In this document: positions 61,301-64,000 of the stretch, one piece after another
How the letters are laid out: each line of letters starts with the position of its first letter
Numbering within the stretch: position 1 is the first letter of the stretch
DNA from: Bacteroidaceae bacterium
GTDB taxonomy: Bacteria; Bacteroidota; Bacteroidia; Bacteroidales; Bacteroidaceae
Length of the DNA: 64,000 nucleotides
Assembly: GCA_016292045.1 (NCBI GenBank)
Contig: JAEEZX010000031.1
Coordinates: forward strand, 62,001 to 126,000
Direction of reading: 5' to 3'
Made by a program: the position numbers and the translations under genes
The notes under the pieces: generated by a model
The model's input: only the letters and a program-made list of their open reading frames with translations
Told to the model about the DNA's origin: nothing
Databases searched by the model: none

Positions 61301-62016
61301 ACGGACATCTATATCGCGGCAGCACACTCAACGGATGGGTCACCGCCACTGCGGAGGACCTGCAGAGGCTGCGTGACCTGGGCGTCGGTGCCGAGATAGA
61401 CCTCAGATGGAAGGAGTCGTACGACAAGGATATGGGATGCGGCGTGTCGGCATTCGGATTCACCGAGGGCGACGACTACTACTTCGCAGCAGCCAACGAC
61501 TATCTGGCATCCGACCTCATGAACGAGGCTACGCAGAAGCGCCTGAGGGAGGAGTTCGAATTCATCGTGAAGCACTTCCGCCTGGGCAGTGCCGTCTACT
61601 TCCACTGCGCGTGGGGCGCCGACCGCACGGGTATGCTGGCATTCCTCCTGGAGACGCTGCTGGGAGTCAGCGCAGACGGCTTCTACAAGGACTACGAGCT
61701 CACATCGTTCTCACCTGCGGGCAACCGTCTGAAGTCGGCGCTCAAGGAGAGATTCGACGTGATACAGGGTATGCCCGGAAACACCATCAAGGAGCGTGCG
61801 GAATACTATTTCATCAACCATCTCGGAGTGAGTCAGATGGATGTGGACTACTTCCGCTCCGTGATGCTTCCCGGCGAAGACCCGACGGCAATAGACGCTC
61901 TCACGGCAGAGCAGCCGCAGGGAGAAACAGTCAGGGACGGCAAGTATTTCAGGGACGGACATATCGTCATCGTGAGAAACGGCGTGGAGTATAGCGTGAG
62001 CGGACAGATGAAGTAA
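58396..62016 (+). CDS. Large secreted protein with C-terminal tyrosine-phosphatase domain
   Basis: The 1206-residue protein begins with a signal peptide (MRRITSLFGLAAILLLLPAM). The N-terminal region contains several beta-rich parts that look like carbohydrate-binding or FIVAR-type modules (for example ATGYLYNAETGKFLSHG and WTVNNIQGTAISNGDYR). The phosphatase domain (about 935-1145) has NIRDLGGWQTYDG and the CX5R loop HCAWGADRTGM with Cys1071 and Arg1077, as in Y_phosphatase3/dual-specificity enzymes. The C-terminus (KYFRDGHIVIVRNG, then VEYSVSGQMK) resembles a short type IX secretion sorting domain. It is probably exported to the cell surface and could act on host, diet or envelope phosphoesters; the substrate is unknown. 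Confidence 0.82.
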   Translation: MRRITSLFGLAAILLLLPAMVFAALPVTDATGYLYNAETGKFLSHGVTSVSNSGAKVDDYGVPVVVKNEGSASEFSGYTHLRFQMSDYFGRYLRIVAGGLDCAGSSYHKWAAIEKDGGILLRCIYTDSQVGYAKQGWFLAIDDDGTLVLADGEENAAVWQWKSAGEQIAIVDEAENARIAAIGAKGGLTVASAAELKAALASMSSADKTSSIVNPTMFANTDGWTVNNIQGTAISNGDYRIQNAAGTQATVSQKVTGLTPGFYKVDVQAFYRASVLARCVTYGNNGFRFSNAYVQANDNKVLIRDWYAISTDGHSKPTSRSNIKDEFDEGEKYTHTLYTWVGADGVLDLSIAVPSYSAGDYPNWICFNNVRLTYYFSSEDLGPYKTQLENAVSTANALTSSLPAAQKVILGAVVEAYDKEWTTAADYEVAIAAVVGATEAAQPFAALYADYKALRTYIAERLLAQTESYDDEVGATATYGDEASALDGQLELAETLLEMEDTEASLWRAALKWLKNVTIKGYGIDLTWMIANSDFSDTNYKDAWTEELTSSTTAGVTSGLMRYYNCNFKLYQRLSLLLPAGAYRFTMDGFERTNDPMNTAYSDYAAGTSKVTGTMFMNDNEKTVTNLFDVQSVTDNSLGGSQPEGAAFYVPNGSGAARKYIDAGLYPNMLNAVLLEDAVVELGYRCANTKAWTCFDNFRLYYTGKVQETQFIIEATEGLTPLCLPFDLEAGADYLTSLYAVGGVEDGKALLYPVDRVAAGTPCVALFNTKEVSAIAQPVGNSEYVLPWEGGSLLTDIDNFTWNFKNVKDETSPATELVFTPLDAMNMQFSVNAENLAVRRYLASTVYTSVSESVVANYNVTPPARRDVPNRVMIPMPQKGLSDIVLTYKEEGSEAEPVETAVPDAHETAYIDNLLPQKSYEYSITAGGVKVGSGKFRVTGNLRMIYAPSANNIRDLGGWQTYDGERLAYGHLYRGSTLNGWVTATAEDLQRLRDLGVGAEIDLRWKESYDKDMGCGVSAFGFTEGDDYYFAAANDYLASDLMNEATQKRLREEFEFIVKHFRLGSAVYFHCAWGADRTGMLAFLLETLLGVSADGFYKDYELTSFSPAGNRLKSALKERFDVIQGMPGNTIKERAEYYFINHLGVSQMDVDYFRSVMLPGEDPTAIDALTAEQPQGETVRDGKYFRDGHIVIVRNGVEYSVSGQMK

Positions 62017-62064
62017 GCTGCCGCGCGGGCAATAAAATGCACGGCGAGTGCGTTTAGATGGTAT

Positions 62065-64000
62065 ATGTGTAAGAGAAAATCAGTATACCGTCTGGCGTCA
62101 CTCGCCTTTTTTGTGCTCGCGATGATAGCAATGACGGGTTGCAACGCAGAACGGCATGTGAAGAAGGGAGACTTTTTCTTCAGTATAGGAGAATACTTCG
62201 ATGCTGCGGCGGAATACAAGAAAGCATACACCCTCACCAAACGCACGGAACGCGACAAGAGGGGAGAGAGAGCCTGGAAAATGGCCGAATGCTACAGACG
62301 TATAGGCTACAGCGCAAAGGCGGCGGGAGCATACCAGAACGCCATACGCTACAAATATCCCGACTCGATGGCAATCCTGTATCTGGCGCAGCAGCAGCAC
62401 AAGATGGGCGACTACAAGAATGCGGAGAAGAACTATCAGGCGTATGCCGAACTGGACCCGCTCTCGCAGATTGCAAGAAACGGCGTTCTGGGATGCCGCT
62501 TCGCACCTCAGTGGAAAGCGAAACCGACGCTCTACACCATACAGAAACAGCCGGTGCTCTCTTCCCGCCGTCAGGACTTCTGTCCGGCACTCGGCGGCGA
62601 TGAGTGGGACCAGCTCTATATCACATCCTCGCGTCCGCAGACAAAGGGAAACGACTTGAGCGGCATCACGGGTACGAAATTCACCGACATCTTCATGTCG
62701 AAGAAGGACGACAAGGGCAAGTGGTCGCAGCCGGAACTGCTGGAGAGCGATGTGAATTCCGAATACGACGACGGAGCGTGCAGCTTCTCTCCCGACGGCA
62801 AGACGATGTATTTTACGCGATGCACATATGACGCGGAATATCCGAGATATGCACAGATATTCAGTTCGACGAGAAGCGATGCCTCGTGGGGCAATGCGCA
62901 GGAGGTGAAGATAACGTCCGACACGCTGTCCTCGTGTGCCCATCCCTCGCTCTCGCCCGACGGCAAATGGCTGTATTTCACGAGCGACATGCCGGGCGGC
63001 GTGGGAGGCTACGATATATGGCGCGTGGAGATAGACGAACACGGAGTGGGAATAGTGGAGAATCTGGGAGCCTCGATAAACACGGAGGGCGACGAGATGT
63101 ATCCGACGGTGCGCCCGAACGGCGAACTGTATTTCTCCTCGGACGGACATCCCGGTATGGGAGGACTCGATATCTTCGTTGCCAGGCAGGACACCACCGG
63201 TGCGTGGGAGGTGAAGAACCTGAAGTATCCCATGAACTCCGCCGGCGACGACTTCGGCATGACCTTCGAGGGCCTGCGCAACACAGGATTCTTCTCAACC
63301 AACAGAGGCGACGGAAGAGGCTGGGACAAGGTGTGGAGCTTCCACTGCCCGGAGGTGGTGCAGACGGTGAAGGGATGGGTGTATGAGAAAGACGGATACG
63401 AACTGCCCGAAGGCGTGGTGTATATGGTGGGCAACGACGGCACCAATCTGAAGATATCGGTAAGGGGCGACGGCAGTTTCGAGCACGAGGTGAAGCCGCA
63501 TGTGGATTATGTCTTCCTGGGCACCTGCAAGGGATTCCTCAATCACAAGGAGGAGCTCTCTGTCGACACCACAAGCGTCTCGAAGCAGTATGTGCTGCAG
63601 TTCCCCCTGGCGAACATCAACGCCCCCGTGCTGGTGAGAAACGTGTTCTACGAGTTCGACAGCGCAGCCCTCACGGAATCCAGCACGCAGGCTCTCGACT
63701 CGCTCGTGACGCTGCTCACGGAGAATTCCAACGTCACCATCGAACTGTCAGCGCATTGCGACTTCCGAGGTGCGGACGACTATAATGAGCGCCTCTCACA
63801 GCGTCGTGCGGAGAGTGTGGTGAACTATCTCATCGCCCACGGTATCGCAGCAGACCGCCTCACACCGAAGGGCTACGGCGAGAACCGTCCGAAGGTGGTC
63901 ACCCGCAAAATGGCAGAGCGTACCCCCTTCTTGCACGAAGGCGATACGCTCACAGAACGTTTTATCCTTTCACTCGACAGCGAAGAGAAGCAGGAAGCCT
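62065..64000 (+). CDS. porE: PorE-like OmpA/PD40 lipoprotein (cut by window end)
   Basis: The ATG at 62065 begins MCKRKSVYRL and leads to the lipobox AMTGC, so this is an outer-membrane lipoprotein. Then come TPR-like helices (about 30-140), a beta-propeller of PD40 repeats with FSPDGKTMYFT and LSPDGKWLYFT, and a carboxypeptidase-regulatory-like domain (about 430-500). An OmpA-type peptidoglycan-binding domain follows (NVFYEFDSAALTES at about 530). This order matches PorE, a Porphyromonas gingivalis type IX secretion component that links the machinery to peptidoglycan. The frame is open to the last base of the window, so the C-terminus is missing. Confidence 0.82.
   Translation, partial: MCKRKSVYRLASLAFFVLAMIAMTGCNAERHVKKGDFFFSIGEYFDAAAEYKKAYTLTKRTERDKRGERAWKMAECYRRIGYSAKAAGAYQNAIRYKYPDSMAILYLAQQQHKMGDYKNAEKNYQAYAELDPLSQIARNGVLGCRFAPQWKAKPTLYTIQKQPVLSSRRQDFCPALGGDEWDQLYITSSRPQTKGNDLSGITGTKFTDIFMSKKDDKGKWSQPELLESDVNSEYDDGACSFSPDGKTMYFTRCTYDAEYPRYAQIFSSTRSDASWGNAQEVKITSDTLSSCAHPSLSPDGKWLYFTSDMPGGVGGYDIWRVEIDEHGVGIVENLGASINTEGDEMYPTVRPNGELYFSSDGHPGMGGLDIFVARQDTTGAWEVKNLKYPMNSAGDDFGMTFEGLRNTGFFSTNRGDGRGWDKVWSFHCPEVVQTVKGWVYEKDGYELPEGVVYMVGNDGTNLKISVRGDGSFEHEVKPHVDYVFLGTCKGFLNHKEELSVDTTSVSKQYVLQFPLANINAPVLVRNVFYEFDSAALTESSTQALDSLVTLLTENSNVTIELSAHCDFRGADDYNERLSQRRAESVVNYLIAHGIAADRLTPKGYGENRPKVVTRKMAERTPFLHEGDTLTERFILSLDSEEKQEA

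Overview
The window looks like a chromosome segment of a Bacteroidales bacterium, most likely Prevotellaceae. The reasons are promoters of the TTG–N19-21–TAnnTTTG type, little use of Shine-Dalgarno sites, paired nrdD/nrdG, secreted MG2-domain paralogs, an HU-like protein with an added domain, and a PorE-like OmpA lipoprotein of the type IX secretion system. Housekeeping and sugar-degradation stretches are GC-rich. The segments at 0.1-10.6 kb and 40.3-57 kb are visibly AT-richer and look accessory.

0.1-10.6 kb: a same-strand locus with four different TIR proteins (TIR-WD40, TIR-Sel1, TPR-TIR-PP2C, TIR-hexapeptide acyltransferase). They are followed by a membrane protein with RCK-like nucleotide-binding folds and a C-terminal ryanodine-receptor (RyR)-type domain, and by a stand-alone RyR-domain protein. 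Several TIR sensors feeding one membrane effector resembles the logic of Thoeris defence. TIR enzymes make cADPR-like products and RyR domains are the animal counterpart of cADPR-linked channels, so I regard this as the most interesting system here. 10.6-18.2 kb: a CbxX/CfxQ-type AAA+ ATPase divergent from a WYL regulator, then xseA, xseB, ilvE, an N-terminally short NhaC-type antiporter, and convergent mrp.

18.2-29.3 kb: a leftward gene train encoding a coiled-coil membrane protein, an orphan GatC-like permease, KduI with a signal peptide, TrmB, a secreted DUF362 protein and two tandem MG2-domain paralogs, ending in mrp. 29.7-32.4 kb: nrdD and nrdG. 32.4-40.2 kb: leftward genes for an acyl-CoA ligase, a GH127-type glycosidase, an S9 peptidase and a CE8 pectinesterase. 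Together with KduI these point to breakdown of pectin or other uronate- and arabinose-containing plant polysaccharides.

40.3-57 kb: an accessory island bounded by related terminator-bearing repeats in opposite orientation. It starts with a structured RNA or attenuator upstream of a restriction-like operon (PLD-SNF2 helicase, Eco57I-type methyltransferase, membrane protein, DprA-like protein). Two unrecognised overlapping genes follow, then a small unknown protein, a DUF3987-like/CHC2-primase pair preceded by a repeat-rich AT region, a DUF234-type ATPase between two copies of a repeat, and a four-helix-bundle protein. 57-64 kb: an HU-like protein with a C-terminal InlB-B-repeat-like domain, a large secreted protein ending in a tyrosine-phosphatase domain and a probable type IX sorting tail, and a PorE-like lipoprotein cut by the window end.

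Degenerate tandem arrays with a 7- or 8-base period recur through the window. They occur in the −33 region of four promoters, at gene junctions, and in frame inside the primase. No tRNA, rRNA, CRISPR array, transposase or integrase was found.
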